6,263 nucleotides of DNA from JAVBLF01 sp031553675 (GCA_031553675.1 JAVBLF010000069.1:1-6263); one strand, 5' to 3'; shown: positions 1 through 6,078, numbered from the stretch's first letter. Numbers and translations: made by a program. The notes: generated by a model not told the origin, from the sequence alone.

Positions 1-90
1 ATATATGCGTCGTCGGCGCTTCCTTGCATAACGAAAGATTTGCTCGGATACCTCCCGAAAGCGGGTTTCCGGACGGGTCTATGGAACGCC

Positions 91-116
91 AAAAGAGGCC
101 GACAGACGGCGGCCCC
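91..116 (-). terminator. Rho-independent terminator behind the small export protein gene
   Basis: Read on the minus strand, GGGGCCG (116-110), an 8-nt loop and CGGCCTC (101-95) form a 7-bp stem with one G-U pair, followed by TTTT (94-91). It starts 28 nt after the TAG stop at 144-146, the expected place for an intrinsic terminator. The stem is short, so strength is uncertain. On the plus strand the same hairpin is followed by only three T's. Confidence 0.65.
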
Positions 117-143
117 TTTGCAGCATTGACATGTGCCGGCGCG

Positions 144-620
144 CTAAAAGATGCTTTTGAGCGCCAGAATCCCCATTTTCGCGAGCGCGAGGATCGCGAG
201 CCCCGCGATCAAGTTGCCCGCGACGATCATGAGCGTCGCCTTTTTCCAGTCGAGGTCGAACAAGGACGCGAGCAAGCTCCCTGTCCAGATGCCGGTGCCG
301 GGCAGGGGGATCGCGACGAAAAGAAAGAGCCCCCAGTACTCGTAGCGTTCGATCTTGTCGGCGTGTTTCATCGAGCGCTCGACCAGCCATTCGAAGAAGC
401 GGTGCATGAATGCGATGTGTTCGCGGCAAAAGCGCATGATCGGCTTGAGCAGAAGAAGCAAAAAAGGCGTTGGCAACGAAGAGCACAGAAAGCAAATCGA
501 GAACGCCGCCCAGAGCGGCACATCGACGGCCAGCCCAACGGGGATTGCGCCCTTGAGCTCGATGATCGGGAGCATCGACATCAAAGCCATGAGCAAGAGA
601 TTGCGGGTGTATTCGTTCAT
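144..620 (-). CDS. Small multidrug export family membrane protein (COG2426-like)
   Basis: A 158-residue, very hydrophobic protein. It resembles the 'putative small multi-drug export protein' family (COG2426 / Sm_multidrug_ex), whose members are about 150-170 residues. The two family signatures are visible: an N-terminal IIELKGAIPVG block (about 19-29) and a central PLPGTGIWTGSLLASLF block (about 105-121). Hydrophobic stretches at about 8-31, 36-58, 96-122 and 131-153 suggest around four membrane segments, or re-entrant helices around the conserved Gly/Pro loops. A charged amphipathic region (about 60-95) lies between them. The start ATG (620-618) has GAGG seven bases upstream. The gene stands alone, with a promoter at 675-703 and a terminator at 91-116. 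The family name is historical; the substrate is unknown and export of drugs should not be assumed. Confidence 0.85.
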   Translation of the reverse strand: MNEYTRNLLLMALMSMLPIIELKGAIPVGLAVDVPLWAAFSICFLCSSLPTPFLLLLLKPIMRFCREHIAFMHRFFEWLVERSMKHADKIERYEYWGLFLFVAIPLPGTGIWTGSLLASLFDLDWKKATLMIVAGNLIAGLAILALAKMGILALKSIF

Positions 621-674
621 TTTCAGGCCTCGTAGTTGACTGCGTTGCGTGGGTGAGGGGCGCGTTTACGAGCC

Positions 675-703
675 ATTATACCGCAAACACATGCGCAACG
701 CAA
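675..703 (-). promoter_or_regulatory. Sigma-A-type promoter for the export family gene
   Basis: Minus-strand TTGCGT (703-698), a 17-bp spacer and a perfect TATAAT (680-675). The -10 lies 55 bases upstream of the ATG at 620. This is the best-formed promoter in the window: perfect -10, half-consensus -35 and optimal spacing. The -10 is followed by GGC, as in the lepA promoter. Confidence 0.75.
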
Positions 704-806
704 AAAAGGAAGAATGTTCGACAAAACCTGCCAATTCACTGCGCGGAATCGACAGGAGACCAAGCCTTCGTTTTTTGAAATATATGAGATTGTTTACAAA
801 TTATTC

Positions 807-835
807 TCACCCTCGACGCGATTTCGCGTTATAAT
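807..835 (+). promoter_or_regulatory. Promoter of the lipoprotein gene with a palindrome beside the -10
   Basis: A perfect TATAAT lies at 830-835. The -35 position at 17-bp spacing (807-812, TCACCC) is poor, so the promoter may need activation or depend on the AT-rich upstream stretch (about 772-806), which could act as an UP element. A 6-bp inverted repeat, ACGCGA-TT-TCGCGT, occupies 816-829, inside the spacer and abutting the -10. A repressor bound there would block RNA polymerase; that is inference. The expected transcript start is near 841-843, giving a leader of only about 28 bases before the ATG at 870. Confidence 0.6.
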
Positions 836-856
836 TGAGTAAGAGGATCAGAGAAT

Positions 857-862
857 GGAGGG
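857..862 (+). promoter_or_regulatory. Ribosome binding site that decides the lipoprotein start
   Basis: GGAGGG at 857-862 lies seven bases before ATG 870-872. The upstream in-frame ATG at 855 has a weaker AGAGG (842-846), eight bases away. The stronger site and the better-shaped signal peptide favour 870. Confidence 0.65.
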
Positions 863-869
863 TACTGGA

Positions 870-2108
870 ATGAATGGACGGTGTGGAAGCCTGCTCGCGA
901 TCGCCTTGGCGGCTGCGCTGGTTTGTGCTGCCTGTCATTCCGAGGTTTCGAGCGAAACGCCCGCATCGGAATCGGTGTCGCCTTCGGCCAGCCCAAGCCC
1001 GACGCCCACGAAGCTTGAGACGAAAAGCAACGCCAAGGTCAACGGGTCGATGATGGCCAAGCCGGCGCCAACGACAGAGCAGAACCTGATACGCGATTTT
1101 CTTTGGTATGCGCCAACCTGCAACCTCGAATCGCGCGTCGAACTCGACAACAAAAGCAAAATCGACTTTCTCTTCAACATGTCCTACTGGCTGAGCAAAA
1201 ACCACGTGATCGCGAATCGCCAGGACGTACCGCGGCACTTTTGGCCCGAGAAGTTGTCGGAGCCAAACCTCTATGCCATGAGCACCTCCCAGCTCCAAGC
1301 CATTTTGCATGACTACCTGGGGCTGACGATCGACGAAGCGGCCATGAAGCGCGCCGATCTGATCGACGACGAGGGAAAACACGTGCTGTCGCTGGGCGAC
1401 GGGCCGGACGACTGGGCGATCGATCACTACCCCGAGATCGCGGCGAACGGCGAAGTCGTGATCGACGGCGCGTCCGACACCGGCATGGACGTCAAGGTGC
1501 CCGTCTACCGCTGCAACGGCGGCATGGCGTCCGATCGCTTGCTCGACGCCTGGGTCGCGCCAAACAAAGATTCAGCGTTCGGCTACACACTCCTGATGCT
1601 CGAAACGAAGCCGCTCTTGACCCACCTGACCGCGAGCGTCACCCTGTCGGCGAACGACGGGCGGCATACCGGCCCGGAAAACCTCGTCGATATGGACGAC
1701 GGCACTTGCTGGGGCGCGCCGGGCAACGGCGTCGGCGCCGAGCTCAACTTCGAATTCGCGCAGGCGATCTGGATCGATACGCTGTCGATCCAGCCGGGCG
1801 ATGCTTCGAGTGTGGCCGCCTTCCGCGCGGGGCGACAGGTCAAAGCGGTGCGGCTGACCTTCTCCGACGGCAGCACCATCGAGCTCGAGATCCCGAGCAT
1901 GGAACCGATGCTGGGGGAAGTGGGGACCGACGAAAGCAGAGCGCTCTCGTCGATCATGGCGCTGCATGTGCCGCTTCCATACCCCGTCAAGACCGACAGG
2001 ATCGATCTGACGATCCTGCAAACCACCCAGCAAAAGGAAAGTGCCCCCGATCAGACGATGATCGGCGGGATCGATTTTTTCGGCAACAAGCGCCCTCACG
2101 GCGCGTAA
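870..2108 (+). CDS. Putative lipoprotein with C-terminal NADase-type glycan-binding (discoidin-like) domain
   Basis: A 412-residue predicted secreted or surface protein. Residues 1-22 are a signal peptide with Arg4, a hydrophobic core and Cys22 preceded by LVCAA. This is a lipobox-like site, although Cys at -3 is atypical, so lipid anchoring is likely but not certain. A Ser/Pro/Thr-rich, low-complexity linker follows (about 24-70). Residues about 70-248 (from the TEQNLIRDFLWYAP region) form a domain I do not recognise, with several Trp and Tyr and Cys residues that could pair. From about residue 251 to the end (LTASVTLSANDGRHTGPENLVDMDDG and onward) is a beta-sandwich resembling the F5/8 type C / NADase-type glycan-binding domain: PENLVDxDxxTCW, then a GxGxxLxFxF strand. 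Such domains bind carbohydrate or envelope polymers. The gene is monocistronic, with its own promoter and terminator; starting at 855 would add five residues. Function beyond envelope attachment is unknown. Confidence 0.8.
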   Translation: MNGRCGSLLAIALAAALVCAACHSEVSSETPASESVSPSASPSPTPTKLETKSNAKVNGSMMAKPAPTTEQNLIRDFLWYAPTCNLESRVELDNKSKIDFLFNMSYWLSKNHVIANRQDVPRHFWPEKLSEPNLYAMSTSQLQAILHDYLGLTIDEAAMKRADLIDDEGKHVLSLGDGPDDWAIDHYPEIAANGEVVIDGASDTGMDVKVPVYRCNGGMASDRLLDAWVAPNKDSAFGYTLLMLETKPLLTHLTASVTLSANDGRHTGPENLVDMDDGTCWGAPGNGVGAELNFEFAQAIWIDTLSIQPGDASSVAAFRAGRQVKAVRLTFSDGSTIELEIPSMEPMLGEVGTDESRALSSIMALHVPLPYPVKTDRIDLTILQTTQQKESAPDQTMIGGIDFFGNKRPHGA

Positions 2109-2110
2109 AC

Positions 2111-2141
2111 AAAAAAAGTGTGCGATACGCACACTTTTTTT
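2111..2141. terminator. Bidirectional terminator shared by the lipoprotein gene and hemW
   Basis: A7-GTGTGCG (2111-2124), loop ATA, then CGCACAC-T7 (2128-2141). It is a perfect 14-bp inverted repeat around a 3-nt loop, with an A-run on one side and a T-run on the other, so it ends transcription from both directions. It begins three bases after the lipoprotein stop (2106-2108). The last bases of its T-run form part of the hemW stop TAA (2142-2140). Confidence 0.93.
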
Positions 2142-3363
2142 AATGCGATTCCTCGGCTTCGGAGAGGAAGTCGATCAGCACGGCGTTTTGCCATTCGAGG
2201 CCGCGCTCGCTCAAAAAGGCGTAGCCCCCTTCGACGCGGAGAAGACCGCTCGCCCTGTGAACCGCGAATGCCCGCGGGAAAGCGTCTTCCATGGGCAGGC
2301 CGAAGCGTTTTTCGAAGGCCGACAGCGACACCCCTTCCGTCAGGCGGAGGCCAAGCATGACGCATTCGAAACGCTGTCCGATCGGGCCGATCCGCTCCTC
2401 GATCGCGGCGGGGCTGACGTCGGCTCCGATCGCCGCGGCATAATTTTCGAAACGGCTGGGGTTCTTCGTGCGCAGCAGCGTGGTCTGCCCGCCAGGCAAT
2501 GTCACATATTGCGCGCCGCTCGCGCCGAGTCCGGCGGCCAGATAGGCCCCGCACCGCCAGTAGTTCAGGTTGTGGCGGCATTCGAAACCGGACAGCGCGA
2601 AATTCGAGATCTCGTAGCGCTTTCGGCCAGCGCTTTCGATCGCCGTAATGCCGGCCCGCTGCATGGCAAGCGTCTCGTCTTCATCGGGTAGGACGGCGCG
2701 CCCCGCTTGGACGGCGGCTTCGAGCGGCGTGCCTTCTTCGAGGATGAGGGGGTAAAAGCTGATGTGCTGCGGTCCCCAAGCGAGCACCGTCCCGATCGTT
2801 TCGAGGAGGGAGCGTTCGCTCTGCCCGGGCAGACCCGCCATGAGATCGACGTTGACGTTCGAGAAACCGGCGCTTTTGATCGCCTCGAAGGCCTGTGCGG
2901 TTTCGGCGGCGTCGTGCACGCGCCCGACCGCGGCGAGAACGCCGTCGTCGAGCGATTGCACGCCCAGGCTGATTCGGTTGACGCCGGCCTCCAGGTAGCC
3001 TTGGAGCTTGTCGGGATCGATCGTGCCCGGGTTGGCTTCGATCGAGATCTCGGCGCCGGACGCGAGGACGAAGCGCGCGCGAACCGCGTCGAGGATGCGG
3101 GCGATCGCCTCCGCCCCGAGAAGGGACGGCGTACCGCCGCCGACGAAGACGCTGTCGATCGTCTGGCCCGGCTCGCCGAGCAGCGCCACTTCGCGCCGGA
3201 GACAGTCGGCATAAGCGTTCATGCGAAAAACAGCTTCGCGATCCGAGGCGAAGCTGTCGAGCCCGACGGACAAAAAGTCGCAGTAGGCACACTTTTTCAG
3301 GCAGAACGGGACATGGATGTAAAGCCCCGTGAAACTGCCGTTTGGCGTTTCGAATGCAATCAT
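2140..3363 (-). CDS. hemW: Radical SAM heme chaperone HemW
   Basis: A 407-residue radical SAM protein, slightly longer than typical HemW (about 380). The [4Fe-4S]/SAM motif is CxxxCxxC at Cys21, Cys25 and Cys28 within HVPFCLKKCAYCDF. The CDF after the third Cys is HemW-like, whereas true coproporphyrinogen dehydrogenase HemN has YCxC with a fourth Cys. Further family blocks are VGGGTPS (about 74-80, SAM binding), IEANPGT (108-114) and NRISLGVQS (129-137), then a HemN_C-type C-terminal region with YLAAGLGASGA. HemW binds heme and delivers it to target proteins; older annotations call it an oxygen-independent coproporphyrinogen III oxidase. The start ATG overlaps the upstream stop as ATGA (3363-3360) and lacks its own clear ribosome site, so translation is probably coupled. 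It is the last gene of the lepA operon and ends in the shared terminator. Confidence 0.95.
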   Translation of the reverse strand: MIAFETPNGSFTGLYIHVPFCLKKCAYCDFLSVGLDSFASDREAVFRMNAYADCLRREVALLGEPGQTIDSVFVGGGTPSLLGAEAIARILDAVRARFVLASGAEISIEANPGTIDPDKLQGYLEAGVNRISLGVQSLDDGVLAAVGRVHDAAETAQAFEAIKSAGFSNVNVDLMAGLPGQSERSLLETIGTVLAWGPQHISFYPLILEEGTPLEAAVQAGRAVLPDEDETLAMQRAGITAIESAGRKRYEISNFALSGFECRHNLNYWRCGAYLAAGLGASGAQYVTLPGGQTTLLRTKNPSRFENYAAAIGADVSPAAIEERIGPIGQRFECVMLGLRLTEGVSLSAFEKRFGLPMEDAFPRAFAVHRASGLLRVEGGYAFLSERGLEWQNAVLIDFLSEAEESH

Positions 3364-3581
3364 GTCGTCACGTGGTCATAAAATGCCTTCAGTTCGGCTT
3401 TGCGAGCCGGAGACAGTTCGCTTTTTCGGATCCCTTCCAGCGCGCCCGCGATCCCGTAGAGCGCGTGCAGACAGGCGCCGGGATCGACGCTACGCAGCTT
3501 GTGAAAGAGCGTTTCGGCGTCGAGCGCGAGAAAGGCCTCGGCATCGGGAACGCCGGCCTCTTGCAGCCATCGTGCGTTCAC
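3360..3581 (-). CDS. TfoX C-terminal-domain protein, frame broken near its 5' end
   Basis: The downstream frame encodes 73 residues from a GTG (3581-3579). It resembles the TfoX/Sxy C-terminal domain, a helix-hairpin-helix-like module: ARWLQEAGV, then an xALDAETLFHKL-type helix, HALYGIAGALEGI and LSPARKAELKAFY. The start of that domain is missing here but is encoded by 11 codons just upstream in another frame (3613-3581, MELTSLPNIAQ). Joined by a -1 shift, the product would be 84 residues, a usual size for stand-alone TfoX_C proteins, with LPNI plus four residues plus ARWL spaced as in TfoX. Either a base was lost (mutation or sequencing error), or the GTGA overlap permits stop/restart. The gene lies between lepA and hemW, overlapping hemW by 4 bp. 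In proteobacteria TfoX/Sxy promotes competence; the role of short versions in Bacillota is not established. Confidence 0.75.
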   Translation of the reverse strand: MNARWLQEAGVPDAEAFLALDAETLFHKLRSVDPGACLHALYGIAGALEGIRKSELSPARKAELKAFYDHVTT

Positions 3582-3613
3582 TGCGCGATGTTCGGCAGCG
3601 ATGTTAGTTCCAT
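3578..3613 (-). other. Eleven-codon 5' piece of the tfoX-like gene, with ribosome site over the lepA stop
   Basis: ATG at 3613-3611 encodes MELTSLPNIAQ and stops at TGA 3580-3578. TGAGGA (3626-3621), which includes the lepA stop codon, lies seven bases upstream, so this ATG has a much better ribosome site than the GTG at 3581, which has none. The peptide matches the opening of TfoX_C domains (L-x-x-LPNI). The stop overlaps the following GTG as GTGA (3581-3578). One added base at this junction would restore a single 84-codon gene. Confidence 0.7.
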
Positions 3614-3623
3614 GCGATCTTCC

Positions 3624-5429
3624 TCAATTGATGCGCAGTACGCTCATAAAAGCTTCGCTCGGCACCTCGACGCTGCCGACCTGACGCATGCGCTTCTTGC
3701 CTTCCTTTTGTTTTTCAAGCAACTTCTTCTTGCGCGTGATGTCGCCGCCGTAGCACTTGGCGAGGACGTCTTTGCGGACGGCCTTGACCGTCTCGCGCGC
3801 GATGACTTTGCCGCCGATCGCCGCCTGGATCGGGATCTCGAATTGCTGGCGCGGGATGACGTCCTTGAGCTTCTCGGCAACGGCGCGGCCTTTGGCGTAG
3901 GCGCGCTCTTTGTGGACGATCGTGCTGAGGGCGTCGCAGATGTCGCCGTTGAGCAGAAAGTCCAGCTTGACGAGGTCGCTCGTTTGGTAACCGGCCAACT
4001 CGTAGTCGAAGGAGGCGTAACCGCGCGAACGGGACTTTAACTGGTCGAAGAAGTCGAATATGATCTCGTTCAGCGGCATTTTGTAGTGGATCGTCACGCG
4101 TCCGGCATCGGCGTAGTCCATGTCGATGAACTCGCCGCGCTTGCTCTGGCAGAGCTCCATGATCGTGCCGGTGTAGTCCTTGGGCGAGATGATGTCGGCG
4201 TTGACGATCGGCTCTTCCATGCGCTCGATCTGGCTGGGGTCGGGGAGGTTGCTGGGGTTGTCGATCGAGAGCTCCTTCCCGTCGAGCGTCGTGACTTTGT
4301 AGATGACGCTGGGCGCCGTCGTCACGAGGTCGAGGTCGAATTCGCGCTCCAGTCGTTCCTGGATGACCTCCATGTGAAGCAGCCCCAAAAAGCCGCAACG
4401 GAATCCGAAGCCGAGCGCCATCGAGGTCTCCGGCTCAAACTGGATCGACGCGTCGTTCAGGCGCAGCTTTTCGAGCGCGTCGCGCAGGTTTTCGTAGTCG
4501 GCGCCGTCGGCCGGGTAGATGCCGCAATAGACCATGGGCAGCACGTCTTTGTAGCCGGGCAGCGCTTCGGTGGCGGGGTTGTCCGCCCGCGTGATCGTGT
4601 CGCCCACGCGCGTGTCGGCCACCGTCTTGATCGATGCGCCGATGTAACCGACGTCCCCCGCGACGAGGGCTTCCGTCGGGAAAAAGCCCGGCGCGAAGAT
4701 GCCGACCTCGGTGACGTCGAAACTGCGCCCCGTCGACATGAAGCGGATCGTGTCGCCCGCCTTGACGCTCCCCTGCTTGACCCGCACGAAGGAGATCGCG
4801 CCCTTGTAGCTGTCGTAGGTCGAGTCGAAGATCAACGCCTGGAGGGGCGCGCTGCGATCGCCGGAAGGGGCGGGGATCTTGTCGACGACGGCGCGCAGTA
4901 CTTGTTCGACGCCCTCGCCGCTCTTGGCTGAGATCAACGGCGCGTCGGACGCATCGATGCCGATCACGTCCTCGATCTCCTGGCGCACCTCTTCGGGCCG
5001 CGCAGACGGCAGGTCGATCTTGTTGATCACCGGGAAGATCTCGAGGTCGTTGTCGAGCGCCAAATAGACGTTGGCCAGCGTCTGGGCTTCGATGCCCTGC
5101 GTCGCGTCGACGACGAGTATCGCACCCTCGCAGGCCGCCAACGCGCGGGAGACTTCGTAGGTGAAATCGACGTGGCCGGGCGTGTCGATCAGGTTTAGCT
5201 CGTAGACTTGGCCGTCGTCGTGCGTGTAGAGCATGCGGACGGCTTGCGCCTTGATCGTGATGCCGCGCTCGCGTTCGAGCTCCATCGTGTCGAGGAGTTG
5301 ATCGTCCATGTCGCGCGCCGAAACCGTCTCGGTCATCTCGATCAGACGGTCAGCCAGCGTGCTCTTTCCGTGGTCGATGTGCGCAATGATGCAAAAGTTC
5401 CGCGTGTTGGCTTGATCTATCGTTGGCAT
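3624..5429 (-). CDS. lepA: Elongation factor 4 (LepA), ribosomal back-translocase GTPase
   Basis: A 601-residue translational GTPase with the length and domain order of LepA/EF4. The GTPase motifs are complete: G1 AHIDHGKST (16-24), G2 RGITIK (55-60), G3 DTPGH (82-86, with the catalytic-type His86), G4 NKID (136-139) and G5 SAK (167-169). Beta-barrel domain II and EF-G-like domains III and V follow. The LepA-specific C-terminal domain ends with YGGDITRKKKLLEKQKEG and SVEVPSEAFMSVLRI, which separates it from EF-G, TypA and RF3. It acts on elongating or initiating ribosomes and is membrane-associated in some bacteria. The start ATG (5429-5427) has GGAGAG five bases upstream. It is the first gene of a three-gene operon, with a promoter at 5477-5482 and a perfect inverted repeat overlapping the -35 area. 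Nothing looks degraded. Confidence 0.98.
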   Translation of the reverse strand: MPTIDQANTRNFCIIAHIDHGKSTLADRLIEMTETVSARDMDDQLLDTMELERERGITIKAQAVRMLYTHDDGQVYELNLIDTPGHVDFTYEVSRALAACEGAILVVDATQGIEAQTLANVYLALDNDLEIFPVINKIDLPSARPEEVRQEIEDVIGIDASDAPLISAKSGEGVEQVLRAVVDKIPAPSGDRSAPLQALIFDSTYDSYKGAISFVRVKQGSVKAGDTIRFMSTGRSFDVTEVGIFAPGFFPTEALVAGDVGYIGASIKTVADTRVGDTITRADNPATEALPGYKDVLPMVYCGIYPADGADYENLRDALEKLRLNDASIQFEPETSMALGFGFRCGFLGLLHMEVIQERLEREFDLDLVTTAPSVIYKVTTLDGKELSIDNPSNLPDPSQIERMEEPIVNADIISPKDYTGTIMELCQSKRGEFIDMDYADAGRVTIHYKMPLNEIIFDFFDQLKSRSRGYASFDYELAGYQTSDLVKLDFLLNGDICDALSTIVHKERAYAKGRAVAEKLKDVIPRQQFEIPIQAAIGGKVIARETVKAVRKDVLAKCYGGDITRKKKLLEKQKEGKKRMRQVGSVEVPSEAFMSVLRIN

Positions 5430-5476
5430 CGTATCTCTCCAATTGTTGGCAAACGCATTTGTGAAAAACCTCTGCC

Positions 5477-5505
5477 ATTATACAGCTTTTCGCGGCGCTT
5501 GGGTA
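5477..5505 (-). promoter_or_regulatory. Promoter of the lepA operon
   Basis: A perfect minus-strand TATAAT (5482-5477) lies 47 bases upstream of the lepA ATG and is followed by GGC. At 17-bp spacing the -35 position (5505-5500) is TACCCA, a poor match, so the call rests on the -10. It sits in the gap between the transposase stop (5536) and lepA, so lepA need not depend on read-through from the upstream genes. Confidence 0.6.
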
Positions 5506-5517
5506 GTGTGCCGCGAA
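5489..5517. repeat. Perfect 8-bp inverted repeat upstream of lepA (possible operator)
   Basis: TTCGCGGC (5489-5496) and GCCGCGAA (5510-5517) are exact reverse complements separated by 13 bases, with arm centres 21 bp apart (two helical turns). It spans the -35 region of the lepA promoter. Neither strand has a T-run after it, so it is not a typical terminator, although it begins 19 bases after the transposase stop. An operator or an end structure of the transposase locus are both possible. Confidence 0.5.
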
Positions 5518-5535
5518 GATGCAAAGCGCCGTTCG

Positions 5536-6078
5536 TTATTTTTCGTCAACTGCCGTAAGAGAGGGATGGTATTCGTCTTCTTCCCACTTTTGTGGGTTTT
5601 CTACGATGTATTGTCGGATTCGTTGGTGTTCGGCGGCATCTCGAATGATATGATCGAAAAAGGACTTTTGCCACAGAGAAAAGCCCAATTGCCTGGTAAC
5701 GCTGCGCTTGCATTGCTGAGCAACGGTTGAAACGCTTGTAGGGGCGATTATCAATCGCCCGCCGCTCTCCGCAAAGCCCGCTTGGGTGTGCTGCAAAAGG
5801 ATCATGTGGATGTGGTTTGGCATGATGACATATGTGTCGATTTCGACGTCTTGAAAGCGTTGTGGGATCCTTCGTATGGCGTCATCAACAGCCTCGCCGT
5901 ACTGCGACAAAGTGACACACTTCGTAGGCGGCGGGCGATTGATAATCGCCCCTACACCTACCGAGCCCAACATTTCGTGCCTGTCGATGACGCATAGGGT
6001 GATATAATAGGCGCCGTTTCGATGGTAGTCGTATCCACCGAGTCGGATTTTCTTTCGAACGGGCAGTTCTTCACGCAT
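5536..6078 (-). CDS. REP-associated-type Y1 (HUH) transposase
   Basis: A 180-residue protein of the Y1_Tnp/COG1943 type (IS200-like, REP-associated subgroup). VRKKIRLGGYDYHRNGAYYITL (from residue 7) is the usual N-terminal strand region. The HUH metal-binding motif is NHIHMI with His89 and His91. SLWQKSFFDHIIRD (134-147) and the following helix RIRQYIVENPQKW supply Tyr157 as the likely catalytic nucleophile. Such enzymes cut and join single-stranded DNA at hairpins and are usually single-copy, acting on short REP-like palindromes elsewhere. I chose ATG 6078-6076 (GAGGA five bases upstream) because the open frame beyond it only overlaps the methyltransferase gene and shows no family similarity. 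The start overlaps that gene's stop by 8 bp. All core motifs are intact. Residues 42-51 and 105-114 are encoded by the two arms of a 29-bp inverted repeat. No clear promoter or terminator of its own is seen. Confidence 0.88.
   Translation of the reverse strand: MREELPVRKKIRLGGYDYHRNGAYYITLCVIDRHEMLGSVGVGAIINRPPPTKCVTLSQYGEAVDDAIRRIPQRFQDVEIDTYVIMPNHIHMILLQHTQAGFAESGGRLIIAPTSVSTVAQQCKRSVTRQLGFSLWQKSFFDHIIRDAAEHQRIRQYIVENPQKWEEDEYHPSLTAVDEK
5737..5765 (-). repeat. REP-like 29-bp inverted repeat, left arm, inside the transposase gene
   Basis: Plus-strand TGTAGGGGCGATT at its start; the core GGGCGATT-ATC-AATCGCCC (5742-5760) is itself an 8-bp hairpin with a 3-nt loop. The whole 29 bases are the exact reverse complement of 5928-5956. 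On the coding strand it encodes GGRLIIAPT (about residues 106-114 of the transposase). The GTAGGGGCGA...TCGCCC design resembles widespread bacterial REP palindromes. Confidence 0.9.
5928..5956 (+). repeat. REP-like 29-bp inverted repeat, right arm, inside the transposase gene
   Basis: Exact reverse complement of 5737-5765, 162 bp away. Its hairpin core is GGGCGATT-GAT-AATCGCCC (5933-5951). On the transposase coding strand it encodes VGAIINRPP (residues 42-50). The pair could fold the mRNA or single-stranded DNA into a long stem enclosing the part of the gene that encodes the HUH motif. Confidence 0.9.

Noticed and set aside
2..68. Possible end of a plus-strand gene (frame ending YMRRRRFLA, TAA 29-31) followed by a CCCG-AAAG-CGGG-TTT hairpin, or a minus-strand start at 29-27
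   Set aside because: Only about 10 codons are inside the window in either case, the stem is 4 bp, and the minus-strand ATG has its GGGAGG 21 bases away, too far for a ribosome site. No supportable gene.
24..635. Long open plus-strand frame of about 200 codons over the export protein gene
   Set aside because: Antisense shadow: highly charged, no family resemblance, while the minus strand carries clear family motifs, a promoter, a ribosome site and a terminator.
649..834. 61-codon plus-strand open frame in the divergent intergenic region
   Set aside because: It overlaps both divergent promoters, has no good ribosome site and resembles nothing; treated as non-coding.
807..1427. 206-codon minus-strand frame opposite the lipoprotein gene
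   Set aside because: GC-rich shadow frame, Arg-rich and without signals; the plus-strand gene has a signal peptide, a recognisable domain, a ribosome site and a terminator.
5737..5956. Repeat pair considered as a CRISPR-like array or as insertion-sequence termini
   Set aside because: There are only two copies, in inverted orientation and inside a coding frame, with no spacers and no target-site duplication; REP-like hairpins explain them better.
6002..6008. Plus-strand ATATAAT resembling a -10 box
   Set aside because: It lies inside the transposase gene with no -35 and no plus-strand gene downstream.
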